Shown here piece by piece: positions 45,647 through 54,729 of a stretch of 64,000 nt of DNA (within the stretch, counting starts at the first letter, position 1; the number at the start of each line of letters is the position of its first letter). Origin of the DNA: Altererythrobacter lutimaris (GTDB lineage Bacteria > Pseudomonadota > Alphaproteobacteria > Sphingomonadales > Sphingomonadaceae); contig NZ_JABWTA010000001.1 in assembly GCF_013371495.1 (NCBI RefSeq), positions 1,364,001-1,428,000 on the forward strand, given 5' to 3'. Both the position numbers and the translations under genes were made by a program. The notes beneath the pieces were generated by a model. It was not told the origin of the DNA. It did not search any database and worked only from the letters and a program-made list of their open reading frames with translations.

Positions 45647-46573
45647 TTAGCTGACAAACACGAAAGCGGTGTTCGCCGCGAATACGCCGGCCAGCAGGAA
45701 ACCTGCAAACCGGCCGATATATTTCGCGGTTGCAAGTACGAGCAGCAATACCAGTGCGGACAAGGCAAGCAGTGCGAACTCGAAACCGAGTAGATCCGCT
45801 GGAACGGCAACAGGTGCAACCACCATGGTGACGCCGCCAATCAGCAGGATGTTGTAGATGTTGGAGCCGAGCACATTGCCGAGCGCCAGGCCAGCTTTGC
45901 CGCGCAAGGCGGCCGCGATGGATGCTGCCAGCTCTGGCAAGGATGTTCCGATTGCCACGATGGTGAGCCCGATCACTGTCTCGCTCACGCCGAAAATGCG
46001 CGCAAGATCGATCGCGCCGCTCACTAATGCCGTACCGCCAGCCACCAGCAAGCCAAGGCCGCCAAGGAAGGCTATGACTGCCAAATACGGCTTAAGGTCC
46101 GCCTCTTCTTCGTGATCATCTTCATCATCCGGCCGAGGGTGATTGTAGCGCCAATAGATATAGGCCGCGAGACCCGCCAAAAGCGCAACGCCGATCCAGA
46201 TCGAGCCGGTCTGCGCATAGGTGATTGCCCAAAGCAGCAAAGTCACGCCAAGGGCGACCACGGCATCCCTCTTACCCGTTCCTTTCAATGCAATCGGTGT
46301 GACCAGCGCCGTCACACCGAGGATCAGCAGCGTGTTCGCCAGGTTCGAACCGACAATATTGCCCCAGGCCAGCTCCGGCGAACCGGCAAGCGCTGCCTGA
46401 ACACTCGCGACCATTTCCGGCATGCTGGTCGCAAAGCCGACGATGACGAGACCCGTGACGAGATTGGAAATGCCCAAGCGATGCGCAATCGCGACCGAGC
46501 CGCGCACGAGAAACTCGCCGCCCACCGCAAGGCCAACAAGGCCAAGGACGCTCAGGATGATGGCTTCGATCAT
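45647..46573 (-). CDS. Calcium/sodium antiporter, YrbG type
   Basis: 308 residues with ten hydrophobic segments and the two inverted alpha repeats of the CaCA superfamily: VGFATSMPEMVAS with GNIVGSNLANTLLILG, then IAIGTSLPELAAS with GNVLGSNIYNILLIGG. An acidic/His cytoplasmic loop (DDEDDHEEE) separates the halves and could sense cations. It exchanges Ca2+ for Na+ or H+ across the inner membrane. It sits between rnhB and ccrM, which are often close together in alphaproteobacteria. Confidence 0.93.
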   Translation of the reverse strand: MIEAIILSVLGLVGLAVGGEFLVRGSVAIAHRLGISNLVTGLVIVGFATSMPEMVASVQAALAGSPELAWGNIVGSNLANTLLILGVTALVTPIALKGTGKRDAVVALGVTLLLWAITYAQTGSIWIGVALLAGLAAYIYWRYNHPRPDDEDDHEEEADLKPYLAVIAFLGGLGLLVAGGTALVSGAIDLARIFGVSETVIGLTIVAIGTSLPELAASIAAALRGKAGLALGNVLGSNIYNILLIGGVTMVVAPVAVPADLLGFEFALLALSALVLLLVLATAKYIGRFAGFLLAGVFAANTAFVFVS

Positions 46574-46598
46574 TATTTGTGACAGTTCCTAAAGCGGC

Positions 46599-47264
46599 TT
46601 AGAGCAGGCTAGCCTGCGCAACCGGGGCAAAGCTCTGGCGGTGGTACGAACACGGTCCATGGATGCGCAACGCTTCCATATGCTCTGCCGTTCCATAACC
46701 CTTGTTTCTTTCCCACCCGTAATGGGGATGTTCGCTCGCCGCTTCAAGCATCATGCGGTCGCGCCATTCCTTAGCTATGATGGAAGCTGCTGAGATCGCT
46801 GGCTCTTTTCCATCACCTCCTACAATAGCGCGCGCTGGCCATTGCCAACCCTTCGCACGGCCGTGTGGTGTCATATTTCCGTCAATCAGGATCTCTTGTG
46901 GCGATCCGTCAATCACAGAGAGCAATTGCTCCATCGCACGGGTCATCGCGGTCATGGTCGCGACAAGAATGTTGAGCGTATCAATCTCGCCTGCTTCAAC
47001 CACGCCCACGCCCCAAGCGCAGCTTGCTCGCACCTCTTCGTCGAGCGCCGCGCGCCGTTTGGCAGAGAGTTTCTTGGAATCGTCCAATCCTTGCGGGTAT
47101 GAGCTTCCCAGAATCACTGCGGCTGCCACAACCGGTCCAGCCAAGGGGCCACGTCCCGCCTCGTCGATGCCTGCAATCAGCGGCTGAGCGAGACCGGAAT
47201 GGGCACTAAAGCCGTTCAGAGGAGTTTCGAGAACCATGACCATTCCATTCAATCGAACCGCCAT
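46599..47264 (-). CDS. rnhB: Ribonuclease HII
   Basis: Removes RNA from RNA/DNA hybrids and misincorporated ribonucleotides. The protein shows IAGIDEAGRGPLAGPVVAA (catalytic Asp-Glu), DDSKKLSAKRR, ILIDGNM and the end region YGWERNKGYGTAEHM. The start is uncertain: ATGs at 47264 (GGGGA upstream), 47243 and 47237 are possible. Even the shortest shares bases with the divergent sugar dehydrogenase start at 47236, so the 5' ends overlap. Confidence 0.95.
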   Translation of the reverse strand: MAVRLNGMVMVLETPLNGFSAHSGLAQPLIAGIDEAGRGPLAGPVVAAAVILGSSYPQGLDDSKKLSAKRRAALDEEVRASCAWGVGVVEAGEIDTLNILVATMTAMTRAMEQLLSVIDGSPQEILIDGNMTPHGRAKGWQWPARAIVGGDGKEPAISAASIIAKEWRDRMMLEAASEHPHYGWERNKGYGTAEHMEALRIHGPCSYHRQSFAPVAQASLL

Positions 47265-48393
47265 CCTATTCCCCGCTGCACTGGTGGCTGCAAGCTGCAG
47301 TGCGCAATCAAATGGGGAAACGCAAACCGCCTCTTCCGGTCATTCCGTTGCGATCGAAGAGTTCGCGGAGTTCAACGAGCCATGGGCGGCGGCCTTTATT
47401 CCTGCCACGCGCATGCTCGCTGTCACAGAGAAAGCCGGCACGATCAAAGTGATCGATACAGGTGCCGGCACGATCATGCCGGTCTCAGGCGCGCCGGAAG
47501 TGGATTATGGCGGCCAAGGCGGCCTCGGCGATATCGCGTTTCTCGAAAGCGAAGCGGCGCTGACGCTGGATGCTCCGCGTACGATCTACCTGACTTGGGC
47601 AGAGGCAGGCGATGGCAATACGCGCGGTGCAGTGATGGGCAAAGGCCAATTCCTGTGCAGTGCGGAGGCGTGCGCGATCAGCGAACTCGAAGTCGTCTGG
47701 CGGCAGACGCCCAAGACCTCGCGACGTGGTCACTACTCGCACCGCATCGCGATTGCGCCTGACGAGAGCTATCTGTTCCTTGCGAGCGGCGACCGGCAGG
47801 AACTGGAGCCTGCACAAGACAATTCCAACAATCTCGGCACAGTCGTTCGCTTGAACCTTGATGGGTCAACCGCCGAAGGAAATCCGTTTGCTGCTGATGG
47901 CGGCGTGACATCTGAGATCTGGTCCTACGGCCACCGCAACATCCTCGGCATGGACTGGGATGCGGACGGACGTCTCTGGGACGTCGAACATGGCCCGGCG
48001 GGCGGTGACGAGCTTAACCTTGTGGCGGAAGGCGCCAATTATGGTTGGCCGACACGTTCCTACGGCAATCACTACAGCGGCAAGCCCATTCCGGATCACA
48101 GCGAGGACGATGGCTTTACCAAGCCTGCCATCACCTGGACCCCTGTTATCGCGCCGGGCGACATGGTGTTCTACGATGGCGACATGTTTACCGAGTGGAA
48201 GGGTCAGGCGCTGATCGCAGGACTGCAATCACTTGGTGTGGTCCGGGTAGCAATCGATGGCGAAACGGCAAGCGAAGCAGAACGGATCGATCTCGATGAA
48301 CGTGCCCGCGCGATTGATATTGGACCTGACGGCGCTGTGTGGGTTCTCACCGATGGTGAAGAAGGCAAGCTCATCAAGCTGACCGCTGAGTGA
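47236..48393 (+). CDS. PQQ-dependent sugar dehydrogenase-like lipoprotein
   Basis: 385 residues. Lipoprotein signal with lipobox VAASC at about residue 21, then a six-bladed propeller of the glucose/sorbosone dehydrogenase (GSDH) family: GGQGGLGDIAF, the His-containing RRGHYSHRIAI, SYGHRNILGMDWD, EHGPAGGDELNLV and ANYGWPTRSYG. These match PQQ- and calcium-binding regions of soluble aldose sugar dehydrogenases, probably periplasmic. AGAGGAG lies 11 nt before the ATG. Its start overlaps rnhB on the other strand. Confidence 0.92.
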   Translation: MTIPFNRTAILFPAALVAASCSAQSNGETQTASSGHSVAIEEFAEFNEPWAAAFIPATRMLAVTEKAGTIKVIDTGAGTIMPVSGAPEVDYGGQGGLGDIAFLESEAALTLDAPRTIYLTWAEAGDGNTRGAVMGKGQFLCSAEACAISELEVVWRQTPKTSRRGHYSHRIAIAPDESYLFLASGDRQELEPAQDNSNNLGTVVRLNLDGSTAEGNPFAADGGVTSEIWSYGHRNILGMDWDADGRLWDVEHGPAGGDELNLVAEGANYGWPTRSYGNHYSGKPIPDHSEDDGFTKPAITWTPVIAPGDMVFYDGDMFTEWKGQALIAGLQSLGVVRVAIDGETASEAERIDLDERARAIDIGPDGAVWVLTDGEEGKLIKLTAE

Positions 48394-48460
48394 GTAACTC
48401 GCGCTCACAGCGAGTTTGAGTATCGACATCAGCGAATGCGCACACTAAGCGCGCGGCGCT

Positions 48461-48985
48461 ATGGCGACGCTAATCCCTCTTGCGCAGGTGGAACCCGACC
48501 TGATCGAGCAAGTGCTTGACCGCGCTTTCGGGCCGGATCGGCATGCGCGCACCGCCTATCGCATCCGTACAGGTATGGATTGGCTGCCTGCACTCAGCTT
48601 TGCTGCTCTTGACGATGACGACATGCTGGTGGGCACTATCCAAATATGGCCGGTTGCTCTCACCGATACCGACGGACGCGCGCATCCCTTGCTTATGGTT
48701 GGACCGGTCGCAGTCCTGCCCGAGCATCAAAGCGAAGGTTATGGCAAAGCCCTGATGCTCGCGAGCTTGCAGGCCATCACTGATACGTCCGGCGGCGCGC
48801 TGGCCTTACCGCAAGTCCTGATCGGCGATGTTGAATATTACGGCATGTGGGGCTTCACGGCTAAGCATACCGCAGGCTGGCATTGTCCCGGCCCCAATGA
48901 TCCCGCGCGCTTGCTGGTGCGTTGTGACAACCCCGCCGTTTTGCCCGCCGATGGCATGCTGGGGCCGTGGGAAGGCATGGGTTGA
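48461..48985 (+). CDS. GNAT-family N-acetyltransferase
   Basis: 174 residues with acetyl-CoA-binding features: VGPVAVLPEHQSEGYGKALMLASL is motif A (here Q-S-E-G-Y-G-K), followed by LIGDVEYYGMWGF, a signature of YhbS-like GNAT proteins. Substrate unknown. It precedes the DUF1285 gene closely (about 35 nt) and may share its transcript. Confidence 0.9.
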   Translation: MATLIPLAQVEPDLIEQVLDRAFGPDRHARTAYRIRTGMDWLPALSFAALDDDDMLVGTIQIWPVALTDTDGRAHPLLMVGPVAVLPEHQSEGYGKALMLASLQAITDTSGGALALPQVLIGDVEYYGMWGFTAKHTAGWHCPGPNDPARLLVRCDNPAVLPADGMLGPWEGMG

Positions 48986-49020
48986 GGCCAATCCCGTCTT
49001 CTGCCATTTCAATCGAACCA

Positions 49021-49575
49021 ATGCCGTACGAACCCCCTCCCCATCTCGCTGAATTGACCCTCTCGCAAATCGCTGAGCAGGTTGCGCAACGCAAACTCCC
49101 ACCGGTTGAAGGCTGGGCGCCGCAGAAACTTGGTGACAGCCGCATGCGGATTGCAGCCGACGGGCAATGGTATCACGATGGCTCGCCGATCACGCGCGAT
49201 GCCATGATGCGCGCCTTCTCGGGATTGCTGATCCGCGATGGCGATGGGCAGCATTTCCTCATCAGTCCATTCGAAAAGCTCAGCATCGAGGTCGAAGATG
49301 CGGCCTTTGTCGCCACCGATGTTGTCCGGCGCGAAGGAGGCTTGGCCTTCAGGCTTAATACGGACGAATTTATCATCGCTGGTCCGGACCACGCTTTGCG
49401 CGCTGCTGGCGATCCGGAAACGCCCGCCATCTATTTGTATGTCCGGCGCGGCTGCGAAGCGCGGTTGAACCGCTCGACGTGGCAGCAGCTTGCCGACATT
49501 GCACTTGAAGAGAGCGAGGACATGTCGGTCGAAAGCGCAGGCAAGACTTTCAGCCTGATCCCCGAAGCCGCGTGA
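49021..49575 (+). CDS. DUF1285 domain protein
   Basis: 184 residues with the DUF1285 pattern: WYHDGSPITRDAMMRAFSGLLIRDGDGQHFLISPFEK, then IEVEDAAFVATDV and YLYVRRGCEARLNR. Function unknown; the family is widespread in proteobacteria beside NUDIX and CCA-adding genes, as here. The start at 49021 is chosen because upstream codons overlap the GNAT gene and match no family. Its stop overlaps the GTG start of the NUDIX gene by 4 nt. Confidence 0.9.
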   Translation: MPYEPPPHLAELTLSQIAEQVAQRKLPPVEGWAPQKLGDSRMRIAADGQWYHDGSPITRDAMMRAFSGLLIRDGDGQHFLISPFEKLSIEVEDAAFVATDVVRREGGLAFRLNTDEFIIAGPDHALRAAGDPETPAIYLYVRRGCEARLNRSTWQQLADIALEESEDMSVESAGKTFSLIPEAA

Positions 49576-50192
49576 CAGCCTCCGCTCTCGTTGAGCGCCT
49601 GACCGCGCTGCTGAAGCAAGGGCATCAGCGCGAAGTGGCCGATCTGATGAGCGATGCGCGCTTTGCCGACTCAAGTCGTACCGCTGAAGCCGCTGTCCTC
49701 ATTGCGATTACTGATCGCGAACAGCCCGGTGTTCTCCTGACGCAACGCCCCAACAACATGCGCGACCATCCCGGCCAGGTTGCCTTTCCCGGTGGCAAGA
49801 TCGATCCGGGCGAAGATGCCATCGCGGCCGCGCTGCGTGAGGCGCATGAAGAAATCGCGCTCGATCCTGCACAGGTCGAGGTGATCGGAACAACGGACCG
49901 CTATCAGACCGGCACAGGGTTTGATGTGACCCCGGTGATCGCTGTGGTTGCGCCTGAAGTGACTGAAACCCTGATCCCAAGTCCGAGCGAGGTCGAAGCA
50001 TGGTTCGAAGCGCCGCTCGATATGCTGCTTAACCGCGGAAACTTCGAAGAGCATGAGGTCTTCTGGCGCGGCGCGATGCGCCATTACCTCGAAATGGACT
50101 ATGAGGGATATCGCATCTGGGGCGTAACCGCCGCTATCATCGCCAATCTTTCCCGGCGCATTGATGCAAACGAGTTATTCGCGCGCGATTGA
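49572..50192 (+). CDS. NUDIX CoA pyrophosphatase-like protein
   Basis: 206 residues. The extended NUDIX signature of the NudL/CoA diphosphatase group is visible: LLTQRPNNMRDHPGQVAFPGGKIDPGED then AALREAHEEIALDP, with the Nudix box GX5EX7REUXEEXGU largely intact. It likely cleaves CoA or similar dinucleotides. The GTG start overlaps the DUF1285 stop (GTGA) and its own stop overlaps the TTG of the next gene, so three genes are coupled. Confidence 0.93.
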   Translation: MTASALVERLTALLKQGHQREVADLMSDARFADSSRTAEAAVLIAITDREQPGVLLTQRPNNMRDHPGQVAFPGGKIDPGEDAIAAALREAHEEIALDPAQVEVIGTTDRYQTGTGFDVTPVIAVVAPEVTETLIPSPSEVEAWFEAPLDMLLNRGNFEEHEVFWRGAMRHYLEMDYEGYRIWGVTAAIIANLSRRIDANELFARD

Positions 50193-51418
50193 CCAAGGCG
50201 CTGGACAAAGCGATGAGAGGCCGCATGGGGCAGTTACCGCAAGCAGACTGGACGAAGCGCGAAGGGCTGAAACAGCTCACCGCTGCGCTTGGGCCAGACA
50301 ATCTGCGCTGGGTTGGCGGCGCGGTTCGCGACACTCTGCTGGGCGTACCTGTCAAGGATATCGACGGCGCAACGCCTCTGCTTCCTGACGAGGTCATGAC
50401 GCGCTGTAAAGAAGCGGGCATCCGTATCGTCCCGACCGGTTTGGAACACGGCACGCTCACTGCCGTGCTGTCAGAAGGCCCCGTCGAGATCACGACCTTG
50501 CGGCGCGATGTTTCCACTGATGGCCGCCGCGCGACGGTCACATTCGCGACAGAGTGGCAGGAGGACGCCAGCCGCCGCGACTTCACGATCAACGCTCTCT
50601 ATACGCATCCGGAAACACTTGAAGTGTCTGACTATTTCGGTGGGCTGGAGGACCTTGAAGCCCGCACAGTGCGCTTTATTGGAGATGCGCGCGAACGTAT
50701 TCGCGAAGACCATTTGCGGATCCTGCGCTATTATCGTTTTCAAGCGCGTTTTGGCGCGGAGCTCGACGAAGAAGCAGAAGAGGCCTGCACGGAGCTTGCT
50801 GGCACACTCAAAGGCCTCAGCCGAGAACGTATCGCAATGGAACTGCTCAATCTGCTCGGGCTTCCTGATCCCACTGCGACCATCGCCCGCATGCGCGAAC
50901 GCGGTGTCCTCCCCGTCATTCTGCCGGAAGCGCAGGCGTGTCATATTCGCGCGCTGGAGAGCCTGATCGAAGCCGAGCAGCGTAACAATGTCGAACCATC
51001 CTCGATCCGCAGACTTGCGGCATTGCTGCCGCCCTCGCCTGAGGTCGCTGTCGGCGTTGCAGCGCGGCTACGTTTGTCTCGGGCGCAACGCGGACAGCTC
51101 AGTAGCGCCGCATCGCGCGTAGCTGAAGATGCGCGAAACCCCAGATTGCTTGCCTACAGCGAAGGCATGCAAAGTGCTGAAGATCGCTTGTTGCTTGCGG
51201 GCGCCGACCTTGCTCCGCTTGCCAACTGGACCCCGCCCCAATTCCCGCTGCGCGGTGGTCAGATCGTCGCGCGCGGCGTCAAAGCGGGTCCGCAGGTCGC
51301 TCAGATCATGCAGACGATTGAACGCAAATGGGCAGAAGAGGGCTTCCCCAATAAAGCCCGTATCGAAGAACTGCTAAGCTCAGAGCTGGCAAATCTGAAA
51401 CCGGATCCTTCAGCCTAG
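50189..51418 (+). CDS. cca: CCA tRNA nucleotidyltransferase
   Basis: 409 residues of the class II poly(A) polymerase/CCA-adding family. The nucleotidyltransferase signature GGAVRDTLLG is followed by KDIDGATPLLP (DxD), RRDVSTDGRRATVTF, SRRDFTINALY and DYFGGLEDLEARTVRFIGD with RIREDHLRILRYYRF. It restores or adds CCA at tRNA 3' ends. The start is TTG 50189 by overlap (TTGA), with an ATG at 50213 as alternative. Confidence 0.93.
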   Translation: MTKALDKAMRGRMGQLPQADWTKREGLKQLTAALGPDNLRWVGGAVRDTLLGVPVKDIDGATPLLPDEVMTRCKEAGIRIVPTGLEHGTLTAVLSEGPVEITTLRRDVSTDGRRATVTFATEWQEDASRRDFTINALYTHPETLEVSDYFGGLEDLEARTVRFIGDARERIREDHLRILRYYRFQARFGAELDEEAEEACTELAGTLKGLSRERIAMELLNLLGLPDPTATIARMRERGVLPVILPEAQACHIRALESLIEAEQRNNVEPSSIRRLAALLPPSPEVAVGVAARLRLSRAQRGQLSSAASRVAEDARNPRLLAYSEGMQSAEDRLLLAGADLAPLANWTPPQFPLRGGQIVARGVKAGPQVAQIMQTIERKWAEEGFPNKARIEELLSSELANLKPDPSA

Positions 51419-51615
51419 CTTCAGGCTGGGACACCTATCCGGAACCTCGCTTGCGTTAGCTCGTTCGAGTTTTTATGCACGCGCCCGCGCTGTACTTGGC
51501 GCGTCATGGATGCGAACTCTGATTGTTCGCCCGCAACATTTCCGAGGCCTTCCTGTGCGCCTGACCCCTCCGTTCCGGGTGCCGTAGCCTCACGCATATG
51601 ACTGGAGAGACATAA

Positions 51616-52194
51616 ATGAAATTCGCGAAAGCCGCTTTGTTTGCAACCGCCCTTGCTGCCACGCCGATCGCTGCAAATGCCGCAGAGGTCAACGCCGGTG
51701 CGACCGTTTACGGACCTGAAGGCAATGAAGTGGGCACGATTGCAAGTGTTGCTGACGGACAGGCTGTGCTGGACACCGGCAAGCACCAGGTTCCACTGGG
51801 CGTAGAGTCATTCGGTCAGAATGAAACCGGCCTGACGATCACTGTGACAAAAACACAGCTCAACACGATGATGGACGAGCAAATCGCTGCAGCCAATGCC
51901 CGCCGCGATGCAGCTCTGGTTGAAGGTGCAACTGTGATGAGTGCTGACGGCATGCCAGCCGGCACGGTCTACACCGTCGATGACGCTGACACAGCGATCG
52001 TCCAGAGCGATGCGGGCATCATCACTCTGCCACGCGATGCTTTTGCGCTCGATGCGAACGGCAATCTGATGGCGCTCTATTCTGCCGAGCAGATCGCCGC
52101 AAACATGGTGGAAGTGCCGGAAGGCGCTGAAATCCTGACGCCAGCTCAAGCTGAAGCTAAGCGGGCCGAAATGGAAGCAGACACCGCTTCTTGA
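51616..52194 (+). CDS. Exported protein with two PRC-barrel-like repeats
   Basis: 192 residues with a signal peptide ending AANA-A (about residue 22). The mature part contains two similar stretches: GATVYGPEGNEVGTIASVAD at about 27-46 followed by QVPLGVESFG, and GATVMSADGMPAGTVYTVDD at about 104-123 followed by ITLPRDAFAL. This resembles a duplicated PRC-barrel-like unit in the periplasm. Function unknown. GGAGAG precedes the ATG and a strong terminator follows. Confidence 0.8.
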   Translation: MKFAKAALFATALAATPIAANAAEVNAGATVYGPEGNEVGTIASVADGQAVLDTGKHQVPLGVESFGQNETGLTITVTKTQLNTMMDEQIAAANARRDAALVEGATVMSADGMPAGTVYTVDDADTAIVQSDAGIITLPRDAFALDANGNLMALYSAEQIAANMVEVPEGAEILTPAQAEAKRAEMEADTAS

Positions 52195-52217
52195 TCGTGG
52201 ATCTTGAACGATTGAAG

Positions 52218-52252
52218 AGGGCCGCCAAGCATCACGCTTCGCGGCCCTTTTT
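52218..52252 (+). terminator. Intrinsic terminator after the PRC-barrel-like gene
   Basis: AGGGCCGC (52218-52225) pairs with GCGGCCCT (52241-52248), with an inner AAGC/GCTT pair and loop ATCAC, followed by TTTTT. It lies about 24 nt after the stop codon. Confidence 0.93.
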
Positions 52253-52263
52253 GTATCTGAAAG

Positions 52264-52366
52264 ACGGTCGCGATAGCGACCCAGAGGACGACCGTCCGCC
52301 CGCAACGGGTGCTGCTTTGGCAGCACGTCTAGTGAGGACGCTCCCACGGATGTGGGAGCGAAAAGC
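52264..52366 (-). repeat. Structured 3'-UTR element, copy B
   Basis: About 103 nt on the minus strand, beginning in the parC stop codon. In plus-strand coordinates hairpins lie at 52339-52360 (9-bp stem, 4-nt loop), 52309-52326 (7 bp), 52286-52297 (GGAC/GTCC) and 52266-52281 (6 bp, loop GATA). It aligns with copy A at 27927-28030, including shared unpaired segments GCGTCCTC and CTAGA. Stem pairs that differ between copies change on both arms. No U tract follows. Confidence 0.75.
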
Positions 52367-54669
52367 TAAAAAGTATTATCCTTGGGGAAGCCCTGTGGCG
52401 GTAACCGCCCTGCCCCGCCGCGCGCGACCTTCCACTGCCAGATTTCATTCTCCGTCCGTGTGCGGTCGCCCTTGCCACCCATCTGCCAGCTAAGGCCTTC
52501 CTCCAAAGTGAAAGTCTTCGCATCGCTGAGCCCGCCATCGCGGTAGCGCTGCAAGGTCACACCTTGTCCGCGCCCGAGTACAGGCACCTCTTCCAGATTG
52601 AAGACGACAAGCTTGCGATTGTCACCGACGCAGGCAACGTGATCGTGTTCAGCCGCAATCTCGCGCATCACTTGCAGCTTCGCGTCATTCTTCAGATTTA
52701 CGACTTGCTTGCCTTTCTTTGTTTCCGCGAGCAGCTCTTTCGTCTCCGCGACAAAGCCCTTTCCGATGGTTGAAGCCAGCAAAAGCCGCCCGCCATCCTG
52801 ATGCACGATCATGCCTGCGATGCGCGTTTCCGCCTCCAGATCGATCATCGACTGGATGGGCTCACCAAAGCCGCGCGCACCCGGCAATTTGTCACAGCCG
52901 AGCGTGTAGAAACGACCATTCTCGGCCGCGATCAAAATCTTGTCGGTGGTCTGGCAATGACTTGCAAAGGCAGCGCCGTCGCCTTCCTTATATTTGAAAT
53001 CACCGCAGCCATCTTCGCCCAAGTCGACATGGCCTTTCGCTGCGCGGATCCAACCTTTCTTGGAGAGAACGACAGTGACCGGCTCTTTCTCGATCATCGC
53101 ATCCATGGAGAACTCGACCGCAGGGGCGGCTTCCTCGATCCGCGTACGACGCGCGCCGAGATCGGTGTCCTCGGCATAATCCTTGCGCAGCGCCTTCAAG
53201 TCGCGCTTCAATCGCGTGCGCTGGCGCGCAGGACTGTCGAGCAGTTTCTGCAGCTCGTCCTGTTCTTCGAGCAGCGCGGTCTTCTCGTCGCGCAGCTGCA
53301 TTTCTTCAAGCTTGCGCAGGGACCGCAGCCGCATGTTGAGGATTGCCTCGGTCTGCCGGTCAGTGAGATTGAATTCCTTCATCATCACTGGCTTGGGCTC
53401 GTCCTCGGTACGGATGATCTCGATCACCCGGTCGAGATTGAGGAAGGCGATGATGTAGCCTTCGACCAGCTCCAGCCGCTTGGCGATCTGATCGAGCCGG
53501 TACTGTGTGCGCCGCTGCAGGATCTCGATCTGGCTTGCGACCCAGTTTTGGAGCAGCTCTTTCAGCCCCATCACCATCGGTGTGCGCGAGGCATCGAGCA
53601 CGTTGAGGTTCAAGCCGAAGCGCGTTTCCATGTCCGTCAGCTTGAAGATCGATTCCTTCAAGAGCTCCGGATCGACATTGCGGCTGCGCGGAACAAGCAC
53701 AATGCGGATCTGCTCGTCACTTTCATCGCGGACATCGTCCAGGATCGGCAGTTTTTTGTCCGCAATCGCCTGCGCGATTTGCTCGATGAGCTTGCCCTTC
53801 TGAACCTGATAGGGAATCTCTGAGATAACGAGCTGCCACTGCCCGCCGCCCAGCCGCTCTATTCCGGCTTCCTGATCGTCCTTCTTGTCCGCTTCGGGTG
53901 CATGAAAAACACCGCGCACACGGAAACTTCCGCGCCCGGTTGCATAGGCTTCAGCGATGCTTTCCTTGCTGTCGACTACATGACCGCCGGTCGCGAAGTC
54001 CGGCCCTTGGAACAGCTCCATCAGCCGCTCATGCTCGACATGCGGATTGTCGATCAGCTCGAGCGTCGCATCGATCACTTCAGCAACATTGTGCGAGGGG
54101 ATATTGGTCGCCATGCCAACCGCAATCCCGCTTGCCCCATTCGCCAGCAGGTTCGGAAACAGGCCCGGCATCAGCTCCGGCTCATGTTCCTCGCCATTAT
54201 AGGTCGGAATGAAGTCGACCGTGCCAGCATCCAGCCCTTCCATCAGCTGCATTGCAGTCTTGGTCAGGCGCGCCTCTGTGTAGCGATAGGCGGCGGCGTT
54301 ATCGCCGTCGATATTGCCGAAATTGCCTTGGCCCTCGACCAGCGGGTACCGCAGCGAGAAATCCTGCGCGAGCCGCACCATCGCATCATAAGCGGCGGTA
54401 TCGCCATGCGGGTGGTATTTACCGATCACTTCGCCGACGACGCGCGCGCTCTTCTTGAAAGTGCTGTCAGGCGCCAGCTTTAGCTGCCGCATGGTCCACA
54501 GCAAGCGGCGGTGGACCGGCTTCAAGCCATCGCGCAGATCGGGCAGCGAACGCGCGGTGATGGTCGAGAGCGCATAGACCAGATAGCGTTCTTCCAGCGC
54601 GGAATCGAACGGTGCATCGACGATCTGGTCGAAAGGATCTTCAGCAGGCAAATCGGTTACTTCTGACAT
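52366..54669 (-). CDS. parC: DNA topoisomerase IV subunit A
   Basis: 767 residues. The breakage-reunion domain shows [27 protein letters not shown], the [21 protein letters not shown] block and the catalytic Tyr in [16 protein letters not shown]-type [18 protein letters not shown] follows, then a coiled-coil region and a C-terminal beta-propeller-like domain with degenerate repeats. Decatenates daughter chromosomes with ParE (not in window). A structured repeat begins at its stop codon. Confidence 0.96.
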   Translation of the reverse strand: MSEVTDLPAEDPFDQIVDAPFDSALEERYLVYALSTITARSLPDLRDGLKPVHRRLLWTMRQLKLAPDSTFKKSARVVGEVIGKYHPHGDTAAYDAMVRLAQDFSLRYPLVEGQGNFGNIDGDNAAAYRYTEARLTKTAMQLMEGLDAGTVDFIPTYNGEEHEPELMPGLFPNLLANGASGIAVGMATNIPSHNVAEVIDATLELIDNPHVEHERLMELFQGPDFATGGHVVDSKESIAEAYATGRGSFRVRGVFHAPEADKKDDQEAGIERLGGGQWQLVISEIPYQVQKGKLIEQIAQAIADKKLPILDDVRDESDEQIRIVLVPRSRNVDPELLKESIFKLTDMETRFGLNLNVLDASRTPMVMGLKELLQNWVASQIEILQRRTQYRLDQIAKRLELVEGYIIAFLNLDRVIEIIRTEDEPKPVMMKEFNLTDRQTEAILNMRLRSLRKLEEMQLRDEKTALLEEQDELQKLLDSPARQRTRLKRDLKALRKDYAEDTDLGARRTRIEEAAPAVEFSMDAMIEKEPVTVVLSKKGWIRAAKGHVDLGEDGCGDFKYKEGDGAAFASHCQTTDKILIAAENGRFYTLGCDKLPGARGFGEPIQSMIDLEAETRIAGMIVHQDGGRLLLASTIGKGFVAETKELLAETKKGKQVVNLKNDAKLQVMREIAAEHDHVACVGDNRKLVVFNLEEVPVLGRGQGVTLQRYRDGGLSDAKTFTLEEGLSWQMGGKGDRTRTENEIWQWKVARGGAGRLPPQGFPKDNTF

Positions 54670-54729
54670 TCATTTCGCTTAGCAAGGGCGCACCGCCTTA
54701 GGGAGTGCTGCGCGCAAGAAAAGCGTGCC

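Noticed and set aside
52801-53823. 340-codon open frame on the plus strand
   Set aside because: Antisense to parC, which has complete topoisomerase IV motifs.
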